NCBI RefSeq assembly: GCF_901933205.1
Contig: NC_044571.1
Span: 11,300,420-11,364,419 of the forward strand
DNA length: 64,000 nucleotides
Direction: 5' to 3'
Source of the DNA: Camarhynchus parvulus
Lineage: Eukaryota; Chordata; Aves; Passeriformes; Thraupidae
The position numbers and the translations under genes were made by a program. The notes below the pieces were generated by a model that was not told the DNA's origin, ran no database searches, and was given only the letters and a program-made list of their open reading frames with translations. This document shows positions 47,004 through 58,428 of the stretch, one piece after another; position 1 is the first letter of the stretch; each line of letters opens with the position of its first letter.

Positions 47004-49812
47004 AGATGGAAGAGAGAAAACAGTAACTGTTTCTGTTTCCACCCCCTGCATCTCTGCTGACACGCTGGTTAAATGTTTCCAAAGGCCAGGATACTGCCCA
47101 TATACTAAACACCAGTTCATTTCAGTGTTGTTGGCCCATAAGGGTGGCACAGTTTAATTAAAGGGGGAAAACCAAAGCAAATACTAAGGCACACAAAGCA
47201 ACACAAAACACATGCTTAGGAGGGAACAGTAATTGATAATGATTTTTTGAATTTTTGTAACAACCTGTGTAATTAACATGCTTGTGCACAGGTTACAGAT
47301 TAAACCTTTTTATGCTTCAGTCATGTTTCTAGGCAGTGTCACTGTTTGGCCAGAAATGGGTTCCCTCTGTCCAGGTTTCTGTTACCTCAGAGTTACATAT
47401 TGTTTTTGTATGATACAGACACACTACACTGTATCACAATATTACTCATTTATAGAATCGGTGGGAAGATTTTCAAACATTGATAAAACTGGTCGCTGCT
47501 TAAGTTTAAGCTACTTAGAAAAAACCCCTAACAAGTGAAGGAGTGATTTGTTGCTCTACACTCCTTTTTTGTCCGAGATGATAGTATTCTGATCATGCTG
47601 ACTTTAATGATTAACGTTCCATCTCAGTACTCAGCTGTTCTATGCCATCACATGACACATCTGGGTAACTGTTGTATGGATAAATGGGCAGGGATATGGA
47701 ATTGTCAGGAGAGCTTGTATAACTTTACCATAAGAGATCAATTGGTCAACAGTGATAGCATGTCAGCTTTATTTTTAGTTTCATTCTGCTGTATACCTCT
47801 TTTTTGTGCTTTTTTGTGCTTCACATTGCCTTCCTACCATCCAGGGGTTTTATGGTCTTTTGCACAAGTGAATGACTGTTCATCAGAAGACGGCTTGCCA
47901 AACCATGAAGCTGTGGTTTTACTGACACAGCCAGTCATTCAGAACAGTGTCAGCAGCATGCTGAGCTCAACTTGAAACATTGACTGCTTGTATTTTGGTT
48001 TGTTGAACTTTGTAAGTCTGTGTGAACTGACAAAATGTCTTTAAGTTCTGTTGTGTCCTTCCTACTGTGTGAAGCAATACAGTCCCAAAGATGTGGGATG
48101 TATAACCTTGTAAATAAAGAAAACTTCTCTTAACAAATAGGCATTCTAATTTCTGAGGTGGAAAAGTTGTGCCTAGCTATATATAATCCTAAAAATTATT
48201 TTAGCTGGACAGTTGCAGGGAAAAAAATCTTTGGGGTTTCTCTTATGTTTATACAGTGAGTGTGTGACTGAAGGTGGTTGTGAGGAAAAATTGTTCTTGG
48301 CACTGTTAAAACACTTTAGTTCCTTTTATTTCTGAGATTTTAAGGTCTTCTAGCTAGCAAGTTTTGTTGAAGGTGTCTCATTACCATAAAATTATTTGCC
48401 TGCATTTGCTGCAAGAGCAGTCCAGTGTTTTAGCTGGATTGCTGTAAGTGTTGTGATATTTGTGGGATGAGTTAATTGTTTTTGCTTATTTGGATGGTTA
48501 AATAAATGCAAACTTAGTGTACCTTAGTGTACAAATCTGTTTTCTTCCTTTTCAGTATTGGAAATAATAGGTTGTGATGATTTTTAACAATTACAGCCAA
48601 TGTAATTTTCTACTGCAGGCAGGCACCTTTGAATTTAAGGTAACAGTGGTTCTAGAGGCTGCTCAGGGATTAGAGGTGGGATTACATGATTGCATCTGCA
48701 GCCAGGTCAGATGCTGGGCATGTTTACAAGGCTATAATTGATGGCTGTTAAATAACAGGTATGTGTGGGATGGGATGGTAAAAACCACATTTTTGCATAG
48801 TTAATCCTTTGTGTGAAGCAACTCAGTTTGAATTTTTATCTTTTATTTTAAGTGTCATGGTTCTATACAAGCTGATTTACAAAAATGTTGCTCTTCAACA
48901 GCTTTTCTGCTTGCAGTCACTGTAGGAAGTACCACAATAATTATACACCTTAACATCTACTTGAGTACTGAAATGCAGAAGTGGAATTGGGATGTGATGA
49001 TGCAGTAATGGCTGAAATCATATTTATTTGTTAAAACTACAGTAGTAGCTAAAACCCCAAAGATACTGATACTCAGTCTAATAAAGTGCTTTCTAAATAT
49101 GTTGTCTGACCTAATTAGTCTCTTGTCTTCTCATGTGTTACTGCTGGCAAGCAGTGTATGGACAGTATCCTGGCCTTTGGAAACATTTAACCAGTGTCAG
49201 CAGAGATGTAGGGGCTGGAATCATATCACTCACCAGTGATAAAGAGCTGCTGCCTGTAATCAGTTGGTCTGCCACAGTGCTGCCATAGTGTTAGTATTGC
49301 TTGGATGGTGAGCAAGTGATGATGGGGAGTTGGAAGTGTGGTTTCAGTCCTGACCTGGTATCTGGTGGTAGCTTCGGGGCTCAGCTGACCGGCAGCTTTC
49401 TTGCAGTGCCACAGCACGGTCTGTGCTAACTCCAGTATTGACAGCACTTGGTAAAATCCCCATCCTGATTTACTGCTGTTCATACAAGAGCAGCTTTTGC
49501 TTTTGTTACAAATCTGCTTCAGGTGAAGGTGTCCTCTTGTCGTGGCTTTAACAGATCAGATGGCTGACGTGTGCTGAAAAGAGAGAGGTGGTGTGGTGTT
49601 CTTGGTCCTGTGTCCTTTTCCCCTTTTTACCTTTTCATTTACCTTTACACAATGGTGTGATGCTCAGTGGGTATGCATTGTGCAGAGAAAGCTTGTTAAA
49701 CTAATAAAAAGTGTTTGGTTTGGGTTTTAAACTGTTTTAACAGGTCGAGTTAGTACAGTTGAGGGTGAGAAGAAAGGTGGACAAAGCTGTTCAGTTTTGT
49801 GTGAGTTGTAAC
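47004..49812 (+). other. TAB3 intron 1, unassigned stretch
   Basis: No recognised exon or repeat. The open frame at 47,595-47,975 (126 codons) has no domain or homologue that I recognise, and I see no support for calling it coding. Confidence 0.5.
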
Positions 49813-50240
49813 TATCAGGGAGGCTGTGAGGGTGGTGAAGGGTCTGGAGGAGCAGCTCAGGGCACTGGGCTTGCTTAGCCTGGAAGAGTTTGAGGGAAGA
49901 CCTCACTGCAGTTAAAACTTCCTCCTGAGGGGAAGAGGAGGGGCAGGCACTGATCTCTGCTCTGTGGTGACAGTGACAGGACCCGAGGGAATGGCCTGAA
50001 GCTGGGTCAGGGAGGTTTAGGTTGGGTATCAGGAAAAGGTTCTTCCCCCAGAGGTGATTGGCCACTGGAACGGGGAAGTGGTCGCAGCACCAAGCCTGAC
50101 AGAATTCAAGAAGTGTTTGGACAGTGCTCTCAGGCACAGTATGATTCTTGGGGCTGTCCTATGCAGGGCAAGGAGCTGGACTTTGATATTCCTTGTGGGT
50201 AGCTTCTGACCCCAGTATATTCATGATTCTGTAAGCTGAT
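49813..50240 (+). mobile_element. CR1 3' fragment of a second subfamily
   Basis: Features are GTGAGGGTGGTGAAGGGTCT, GGAGGAGCAGCTCAGGGCAC, CTTAGCCTGGAAGAG, CTTCCTCCTGAGGGGAAG, TGACAGGACCCGAGGGAATG, GGCCACTGGAACGGGG, CAGAATTCAAGAAGTGTTTG and GGACTTTGATATTCCTTGTG. The sequence differs from the copy at 46.5 kb in the way CR1 subfamilies differ. Sense orientation, intron 1. Confidence 0.88.
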
Positions 50241-53200
50241 TTTTTATTTTTGAAAAAAATTGGTTTTTTTCTTCTTACACTTCAATGCCTAACTATTGTG
50301 ATAAAACTCTTAACAATTAAATTTAAATTATTAAGGCCTAAGAAACTGTCTTCCAGGTAGCCTGTTTTCTGGAAATTCACTCAGTAATTACTTAATTGTT
50401 CCATACATAGTAATTGTATGAGTGCACATCAGTACATAAGTTATACATTTTCAGGTATTATTGATTGACATAATTAGTATTTATTGACATAATTTAGTTT
50501 CAATTGGATCTTATTCCTGGTGATTTAAGTGTCTTTATTTAAATTGATTTAGTGCTTCAGAAATGACAATAGCAGAATAGATTTCCTTCTCTACATATTT
50601 GAACAGATCTTGGGGAGGATCAAGACTGTAGTAGTTCTGCTTTTTTATTTACTCTTTCAGAAAAGAGGCATCGGTTGACTGATGGAACTGCTGTTTTTTA
50701 AATCATAATATACACAAATGGCTTAAGGGAAAGATTAAATGTACATATCATTTGGGCATGTAAAAGGTGTGAAAAGGCAAATTATTCTATTTCTTTAGAA
50801 CTTGAGTCATGGTTTGCTTAATCCCTGAGATTCACTGAGTGGATCCTGAGATCAGCTCTGCTTGTTAATACAGCAGGACCAATTCTGTGACAAGATGCTG
50901 TGGTTTTGCTATTAGAACTGCCATGTATCTAGCACTGTTAATTTATTCCATCTTCATGAGATACTTTTCATCTGGAGTTTGGGTACTCTCAACTCCTTCC
51001 TGAAAGCTACAGATGAAACATCTTGCTTTCATTTTGACTTTATATTCGTTTTTGATGCATTGAACTTTCAGTAATTACGAGGCTGGTCATGTAAGGCACC
51101 TCAGTGTGTCCCTTAGCCTGTGAATGCTGTGGAAGAAAGTCTTTGAAGGATTGCTTTCCTAGCGTGTTGTGGCTCAGCAGGAGTTCTTGTCTAAGCATCT
51201 CAGCTGTGTAGCCTTTGCTGTAAGCCCTTGGCTCTCTGAATAACTTGGTTCTCTGCCTGCTGTGTGCTGTGGAGCAACATGGGAAGTGGGTATTGTATTC
51301 CAGCCAGTTCGTGCCTGCTTAGAGTGGAAAATGTGCAGCCAGTTGTAGTCAAGTCAAGTAGAATAAGCTGAACAAAATGCTGGACAATAGGTAGGACAAA
51401 AGGCTGGGCTTATACATAATGACAATTGTAAATTTTGTAGTATTGGCTAGAGAAAAGAAAAAAAACAGTCTTCACAGTAGCTTAGCAATGTAATCCAAGG
51501 ACTTCAGAATTATTGTGTGTTTGTTCATGTTCCCCAATAGTTATTTTGAGTCTCTTGTAGGCTTTTTAAGGCTATCTGTGTAAGTGTAAAGGCTGGAAGC
51601 TTCAACTCCTCAAAATAAAAATGGAACTTTGTTACCCGTTGTGTCTGGAAGTTTGATAAAATTCGTAGTTGGCCAGTAACTGCCAGTTACTTTGTGTTTT
51701 ACCTCTACTCACCATGCGTATTTGGGAAATGTTAGAAAACAAAAAGTTAACTTCTGTTATTTTAAAACTGTAGTAGAAAAACATTGAATATATTGGTGAT
51801 GGATCTTCAGTCCACATGTTACATTTACAGTCACCCATGTTATGTTTAAACTTTTATTTTAAGAGAGAAATGATGCAAAGGCTCTTGCCCGTGCAAATGA
51901 AATTTTTATAATTATTAACTTCTGTTTCAGATGCCATCATTTGTTATTCCACAGAAGTTTTAACTGCAATTTATTCTGTTGGGGTACTCCTTCATTACTG
52001 CATTTCAGCCTTGGCCTCCTGGGATAAGGAGAGTTGTCTAGAAACACATAGAGCTTGATTGCTGTCAAGTTTTCTTTGAGTATTCTTGTGATGCTCTGCC
52101 TTTCAGAGTATGTTTGTTTGTCATTTACAAAAAAAAATCAGGTTTATAAAAGATCCCCTATTGTGAGTGTAGACAGGAATTTTCTGCTGGAAGCTGCATT
52201 TCATTTTACAAAGAGCATTCCTGCAGTGAACAGAAATGAGTTGCGGTGTACAACATAAGTTGATTGTGATATTTCCTAAGTCACAGGAAGATAATTCCCG
52301 TATCTCACTGTTCTTTAGACTTGTCTCATTTATCTTGAAAAAGTGTGTGACGTGGCAGATGTGATAGTGGGTGCTGGAATAATGAGGGGCCAGAGATGGA
52401 CCCTTTCTGTGAGCACAGGTGGTGTTCAGTGAATGCTGATGGCAGCTGGAGCTGTCCACATGGAGAGCCACACATCATGGACTGGACTTGACTCCTGCTC
52501 TTCTTACCCCTAAAACTTTAACAAAGTTTTGGTTGTTTTTTTACCCTAAACCTGGCACTTTACTTTTCTTTGAAGATACATACTCTGTTTTCTTGCCTAT
52601 GAAAATAAAGAAACTTTCAGAGGAAACTGTTGGAATTTTAGTGCCTAGAGGTATGTGTGCATTTGCTGGTCTGTTGTGCTGCTGGAGACTGCTGGAAGTT
52701 GAACTAACAAGTGAAAAGCTGCCTGAATAACCTGTGCCATGGTTGCAGTGAGGTCAAGATAAGTATGATTTAAACTTGGGACTTTGGGTAGCTAATATAT
52801 TATTAAACACCAGCTCTGCTGGTATCTGATTTTCATTTTCTTTTTGAACACAGCAGTGCATTCTCTGCAGCTAAGAATTCCACTGAGCAGTAATGTTGGA
52901 AAGGTTTTTGAAGCTTAGCAGTGATAGATGTGTAACAGAGGCTGTGTCATGCAGCGCCTCACACAAAGTTTTTGTCAATCTTTGCTTAGACATCAGCTGC
53001 CTTTTGGTTACTGCTGTGATCATGAGCCACAAGTGCAAAAAGTGTTGACTCAGACTGTATTTGCCTTCCAGTAGTCCTTGGGTATTGAAGTTCAGGTAGA
53101 AAGAATATTTTTGCTGCTGAATACAAGAATTTTGAAATGGAAGGAGGTTTAGGGGATTTTGTTTGGTTTGGTTTCTGTCACTCGTTATGTTAGTATGAAT

Positions 53201-53780
53201 GTAACAGGTACTTCACAAAAATCTTAGGTAGATTCTCTAATCCTGCAAAGGGCTCTTTAAATTCTGTTTAATTCTTGTTCAGTTTTCCAAAAATTACCTC
53301 TGACTTCTTGGATCTGTAGTGATGTAAAGACAAAAGACTTTGAACCCTGTTAATAGAGTAGCTGCTTTGTTTTCCAGTCTATTATTTCTATCATATTGTC
53401 AATAAGACATCTGTAATTGCTAATAACTTCATTCTTTTCTGCAGACTGTTCAGAATTTCACTGGGAGTAAATATATAACAGTTCCATTTTATGCAAGTCA
53501 CAATAATTAAAGTTACACGTGGTGCCGCGGTGGGACTGAGTAAAGACCTGAACTAGCACATTCTGGTGCAGTGCCATATAGACATACCTGTGGTATGTTA
53601 AGTGTTTTAATATTACTATTTGAGATTATTCATTTATTATTTATGATTATTCCCACTCTTATGTTTAAGCTGTTGTCTCTCTTGGTAGTTAAAAAGCATT
53701 ACGGTAGTTTTTCTACACAAGCAGTTTGGGAAGGACAAAGAGTTGTGATGGCTTAAAAGATGGTGTTTTCTTTCTTACAG
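50241..53780 (+). other. TAB3 intron 1, 3' end
   Basis: No repeat that I recognise. It ends in GGTGTTTTCTTTCTTACAG, a strong pyrimidine tract and acceptor at 53,780. Short open frames here are unrecognised. Confidence 0.6.
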
Positions 53781-53867
53781 AAAATGCCAGAAGCCTCAGA
53801 AGACCACAATCACTGGAAGGCCTGTTGACTTCCGTTCTCTGGTGATCTGGAACATCCTCCATCTGGC
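53781..53867 (+). other. TAB3 5' UTR part of the first coding exon
   Basis: 87 bases lie between the acceptor AG (53,779-53,780) and the start codon. They contain an upstream ATG at 53,784 with A at -3, ending at TGA 53,826-53,828, in the same frame as the main start. The in-frame TGA 39 bases before ATG 53,868 supports the start that was chosen. Confidence 0.85.
53784..53828 (+). promoter_or_regulatory. Upstream open reading frame (14 codons)
   Basis: ATG with A at -3 opens a 14-codon frame ending at TGA, 39 bases before the TAB3 start. If exon 1 (ending at 29,182) is spliced directly to 53,781, the frame extends upstream without a stop to ATG 29,129. A uORF in good context would be expected to lower translation of the main frame. 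Confidence 0.6.
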
Positions 53868-53969
53868 ATGGCGCAGGGCAGCCAGCAGCTCGACGTGCAG
53901 GTACTCCACGATCTCCGGCAGCGCTTCCCTGAGATACCTGAAGGAGTGGTGTCTCAGTGCATGCTTCAG
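53868..53969 (+). CDS. TAB3 coding exon 1 (residues 1-34), start of CUE domain
   Basis: The frame starts [10 protein letters not shown] and ends S-Q-C-M-L-Q, exactly 34 codons, then CAG|GTATGG. The start has G at -3 and G at +4, and matches the N-terminus of TAB3 and TAB2. [14 protein letters not shown] matches TAB3 (TAB2 has different residues in this stretch). It encodes the first two helices of the CUE domain (about residues 8-51), which binds ubiquitin; the invariant-type F-P motif is at residues 20-21. The exon break inside the CUE domain, after M-L-Q, is the same place where the human protein continues with N-N-N-N. Phase 0. Confidence 0.96.
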
Positions 53970-56900
53970 GTATGGTGAACAGTTTGTGTGCTTTATTGTG
54001 GCACAAACTATGAGTTCAGTATGAAAACCCTTTTTAGTAGTACATGTGGAGCATAGGTTTTCATTCCCCTGGTTTTATTTTAAAAGGTTGGAAGACTCCA
54101 CTACTTGCATTTCTGTCTCATCTTTTAGGTACAAAAATTCTGCCATTCTTCACTAGGTTTGTGGAGGTTATTTTGCACTGATGTTTTTTCATTGTCTGTG
54201 TGACCCGTGACTGTCTGCATATGGATAACAAAGAAAGTGGCTAATGGGATGTTAATTGATGATGGCTACATAAATAACATGCATATACTGGAGTAGGTTT
54301 CAGTAAACAGTCATTCATCCTTCCAGGATAATGAGCTGGACTTAGCTAGCAATCTGACAGTTTTCCCCCTTCATGGTATCTTTTTCTCATGGCTCTCCAG
54401 AGGTTTAGTTATACTTCTCTCTTTCTAGGTCAGGTGATGGTTCTTCTCTCTGCACTCCTTTTCCTTTCCATTTCATCCTTCCACCTTCATCTCAAATCAG
54501 AAATTGGAAGTGATTATAAGTTACACATGTAATCTGTAGTGGTCATCTGGGAATACCTTCATTTAAGGGGAGGAATCAGGAATGGAACAGAAACATGCAA
54601 GGTCTGGTTTGGCCTTGTGTGGCCATGGCTGAGGTTGGAAAGCTGTACTTGTGTCCTGCCTGTCCCTGGCAGATGAGTAGGTTTACTCAGAATAGGGGTT
54701 GTAATTTTTGCATTTTGTCTTCTAAACCATACAAATAAAAATTAATTGCTTTCAGACAAATGCAAAGCAGGGGAAATCTTTCAATTTAAAGCTTTACTTC
54801 TCCTGACAGGCACATCTTCTGTACTATTAAGTACACAAGCCTTTTGATGAACTGTGTTTGTCATAGGCATTTTTAAACTGATAAAATTAAAGAACCCATA
54901 ATGCTGCAGAAGCATATGGTGCTCTGTCTCTATTATATGGCATTCTGGATAGCTAGTTAACTTTGCACAGCAAATACTTGTTATGTTTTAAAGTATAGAT
55001 TTTGTTTCCAAACCCACTTTATATTTTAAAGATGTGTGATCTGATTTCCAATAACCATTTGCAATAAATGCTCTAGATTTAAATCAGTTTGGAGTTTTAG
55101 ACTTGTCAAAAATTGAGAGTCCTTTAAAATGACAAATACATTCCATAGCCTGATAAAATCAGATCAGAGCCTGTCCTGTGTATGTTCTCTTTACCTGCAC
55201 CCTGACCAAGTGACCTAAGGAAACTGAAGGCTCTGTTCATGAAGTTCTGTTTAGATGGCAGGTGGCTGATGGTAGTGGTTCTCTTTTTTGAGACTGCTGC
55301 CTTGGCATTGTGGTGCTGGTTGTTACTACAAGGTCTGGTTCCCACATATTCTGGTCTTAAATTTTTAGTGCTGTGTCTGGATATTCCCAGTGATCAATGA
55401 TGTCTAGAAGGAGAGCTCAGCATGAAGGGAGGTTGTCAGGACGAAGTGTCTATAGAGTGAGAGCTGTTCCTGTTTAAGTGCTGCACCTTCTGTTGTGTTT
55501 AGTAGTAACTCTTCATATGAGAAGATGTAGAGTATGCAAGCTCATCTGATAGTGAAATCATATGAAATTTTGGGAAAATCATCTTCACTCTGGTATTAAG
55601 ACTGACTGGGTATAGTCCATGAGAAAAGAAATGTTATATGACTTCTCAGCCAGTGGTTATTGAAAATTGTATTGCAAGGCAATATGTGTATATATGTAAT
55701 ATATGCATACAAATTTATACAGTGATAGTGATTAAAATAGAAGTGCAGTCATTATTAATGTCCATTCCTTAGAATGGTAATTTTAGCCCACTGAGGAAGG
55801 CAGGGGTGTATGTGCATATATAAATATGTACACACTTGCTGTGGAAGGAGGTGCTCTCTGTCACAGAAGGTACCAGTTTTGGGTCATGTTTAGCAAAGTT
55901 AGGGTACCAGTCTTGGGTCGCGTTTAACAAAGTTAGGGTGCTAAGGGCCAAAGTTTTTGAACTTAAAGTCAAATTTGTTTTCTTTAACTACTATTTAAAT
56001 TAAAATCTGAACCGCAGCTGATGAACGCTGTTACATGATAAAGTGGGGAGAAAAATAAATCCACCATCTGGAACACTTTCTAGTGATTTTACTCATTTGG
56101 AAAAGCTATCATTTATGTTGTTCTTTTTACAGACTACATTAAGCTAAAATTAGTGGAGAGGGCAAGAAGGGAAACGGAATTCCCCATTATATTTCTCATT
56201 TGATTCATAATTTATTATCTGTGTAGTTTCAACTGCCAGCACCACAGAACAAATCAAACATTTAAAAGGGTTATTTGGTTTCTCACTGATGTATGAATAA
56301 ACCTTTTTTAGCCTTAAGCTTGAAGTTCTTAAAGGCAGTTTAAATTTGGTTGGGATTGTAATGGTCTTTATGGAATCCCTGGGACTTCTTCAAGCAGTAC
56401 TTTGACTTCATTGTTAAGGTATTAAATACTGTTCTACCAATAAAAGCTGGTTTAAAATGTTGGGTTTTTAAACTTCTGGGTGAAGAGAAATAGGTAAACA
56501 GTAAACTGAAAGTGAAAGCAGTAAACACTCAGATAAACATTGAAATGTTATCTGCATTTTTATTTTGCCTTTTCAGAGTTTGCAATTTTGATCTAGTTTA
56601 TTTTGATTTGTGTTGTTACTAGAAGTAGTTAATAGTACAGACTTGTTCCTTGAAGAACATGCAGAGAGTTGTAACCATTGCTTTCCCAAAACTGCACTTG
56701 GTTTTTTTTTTTGATGTGTCATAGTGTAACTAGTGTTACTGGAGCATTTTGCCAGCTGCAATGTGAGCTATGTTTTACTCTCATAAAGTATCATCTGTAT
56801 TTCGCAATAGCTATGTATGAAACGTTTCCCCTAACTGTGTCCAGGCAGGGCCTGGTTGTGGCCTCAGCTGAATGTTGAACACAGAGTGCTGACTCTTTCT

Positions 56901-56978
56901 GTGCTCTGTGACAGTAATAGGTGTCTGTGACAGTAATAGGTGTCTGTGACAGTAATAGGTGTCTGTTCTTGCTCCTAG
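53970..56978 (+). other. TAB3 intron 2
   Basis: 3,009 bp with a GTATGG donor and a CTTGCTCCTAG acceptor. I recognise no transposon. An imperfect tandem repeat of GGGTACCAG-type sequence is visible at about 55,868-55,935 (two similar halves with GGTACCAGT-TTGGGTC). The 3' end holds three copies of a 19-bp repeat, described separately. Confidence 0.85.
56906..56962 (+). repeat. Three perfect tandem 19-bp copies at the TAB3 acceptor
   Basis: CTGTGACAGTAATAGGTGT occurs at 56,906-56,924, 56,925-56,943 and 56,944-56,962, all identical. The array ends 16 bases before the exon at 56,979, so it occupies the branch-point region. Each unit carries two AG dinucleotides and a CTGTGAC stretch loosely like a branch site. 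Confidence 0.97.
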
Positions 56979-58428
56979 AACAACAACAACCTCGATGCCT
57001 GTTGTCGAGCCCTCGCACAGGAGAGCAGCAAGTATTTGTATATGGAGTACCACAGCCCTGATGACACCAGAATGAATAGAAATAGCCTTTTGCACATTAA
57101 TCTGGGTATTCATCCTCATACCAGCTATCATGCGGGGGATGGAGCTCAACTTAATGGTGGTCGTACACTGGTACACAGCTCAAGCGATGGACACATTGAC
57201 CCGCAGCGCACGGCAGGTAAACAGCTCATTTGCTTAGTCCAGGAACCACATTCTGCTCCCGCCGTTGTGGCAGCTTCTCCTAGTTACAATCCATTTTTCG
57301 TGAATGACCAGAATAGAAATGCAGCTACTCCTCCTCCACAGCCACCTCCACAGCCATCTTCCATACAACCAGGAATGAACACGTCTGCTATGCAAGGCCC
57401 TCCCACGTATATGCACATACCTCGGTACAGTACAAATCCCATTACTGTTACAGTATCACAAAACCTCCCCTCTGGACAGAGTGTACCCAGAGCTCTACAA
57501 ATTCTTCCACAGATTCCAAGCAATCTTTATGGGACTCCTGGCTCTATTTATATTAGACAAACATCTCAGAGTTCTTCAGGACGACAGACTCCTCAGAATA
57601 CACAGTGGCATTCATCGCCACAGGGCCCAGTTCCACATTATACTCCTCGTCCTCTACCTGTATATCCACATCAACAGAACTACCAACCTTCTCAGTATTC
57701 TCCAAAACAACCCCAGATCCCTCAGTCGGCTTTTCGATCTCCACCCGCATCCCAGTGTCCCTCTCCTTTCGGCTCTCCTCAACACCAAGTTCAACCTCCT
57801 CAGTTGAGTCACCAGAGTTCACATGTTTTCATGCCTCCTAGTCCTTCCACTGTCCCACCCCATCCGTATCAGCAAGCATCCCAGACTTTTCAAAAGCAAG
57901 GTGGTCACTCTGTATCGTACCTTCCTCCTTTTGCTGGACCTAGTTTATCCAAAGGTTCCATGAATAAAATAGAAATTACAGTTGAGCCACCGCAAAGGCC
58001 CGGGACTGCAATGAACAGAAGCCCTTCACCTATAAGTAATCAACCATCTCAACGAAACCAGCACCCGCTGTATGCAGCCACTACTCCTCCTTCAAGCTCT
58101 CCGTCCAGAGGTATGTCAGGACAACCCAAACCTCCATTTAGTGTTAATCCAGTATATATTACCTACACTCAACCAGCTGGACCTGCAGGTGCACCAACAC
58201 AGTCTCCTCGGGTAATGGTATCTCAGCCAAACCCAACCATTTTTAAAATCACAGTAGGTCGAGCACCGACTGAGAATCTTTTAAATTTAGTGGACCAAGA
58301 AGAGCGTTCTGCAGCACCAGAACCTATTCAGCCTATTTCTGTAATCCCAGGATCTGGAGGAGAAAAAGGAAGCCATAAGTATCAGAGAAGTTCTAGTTCT
58401 GGATCAGACGACTATGCTTACACTCAAG
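56979..58428 (+). CDS. TAB3 large coding exon 2 (residues 35-517): end of CUE and disordered linker
   Basis: 1,450 bp with reading frame open throughout from AAC at 56,979 (N-N-N-N-L-D-A-C-C-R-A-L), completing the CUE helix 3 to about residue 51. The rest is a Pro/Ser/Gln-rich linker, the usual long disordered middle of TAB3, with conserved islands such as L-N-G-G-R-T-L-V-H-S-S-S-D-G-H, Y-M-H-I-P-R-Y-S-T-N-P, K-I-E-I-T-V-E-P, F-K-I-T-V-G-R-A, and L-L-N-L-V-D-Q-E-E-R-S-A-A-P-E-P. Near the end, Y-Q-R-S-S-S-S-G-S (residues 502-510) covers the serine cluster that in human TAB3 holds a reported MK2-type phosphosite near position 506. Compared with the human protein, a proline run before Y-M-H-I-P is shorter, and there is a small gain around H-Q-S-S-H-V-F. 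The exon ends CTCAAG|GTAAAT, leaving one base of codon 518. Residues identify TAB3 rather than TAB2. Confidence 0.97.

Noticed and set aside
57036..57038. ATG inside the large exon as the protein start
   Set aside because: It is an internal methionine (residue 54 of the spliced protein). The upstream exon at 53,868 provides the conserved M-A-Q start and the first part of the CUE domain in matching phase.
57234..57841. Open frames of 60-108 codons overlapping the large TAB3 exon in other frames and on the minus strand
   Set aside because: They are shadows of a Pro/Ser/Gln-rich coding exon whose sense frame is fully explained by TAB3.
56979..58428. Assignment of the gene to TAB2 rather than TAB3
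   Set aside because: Residues such as [20 protein letters not shown] and H-S-S-S-D-G-H-I-D-P-Q match TAB3 and not TAB2.
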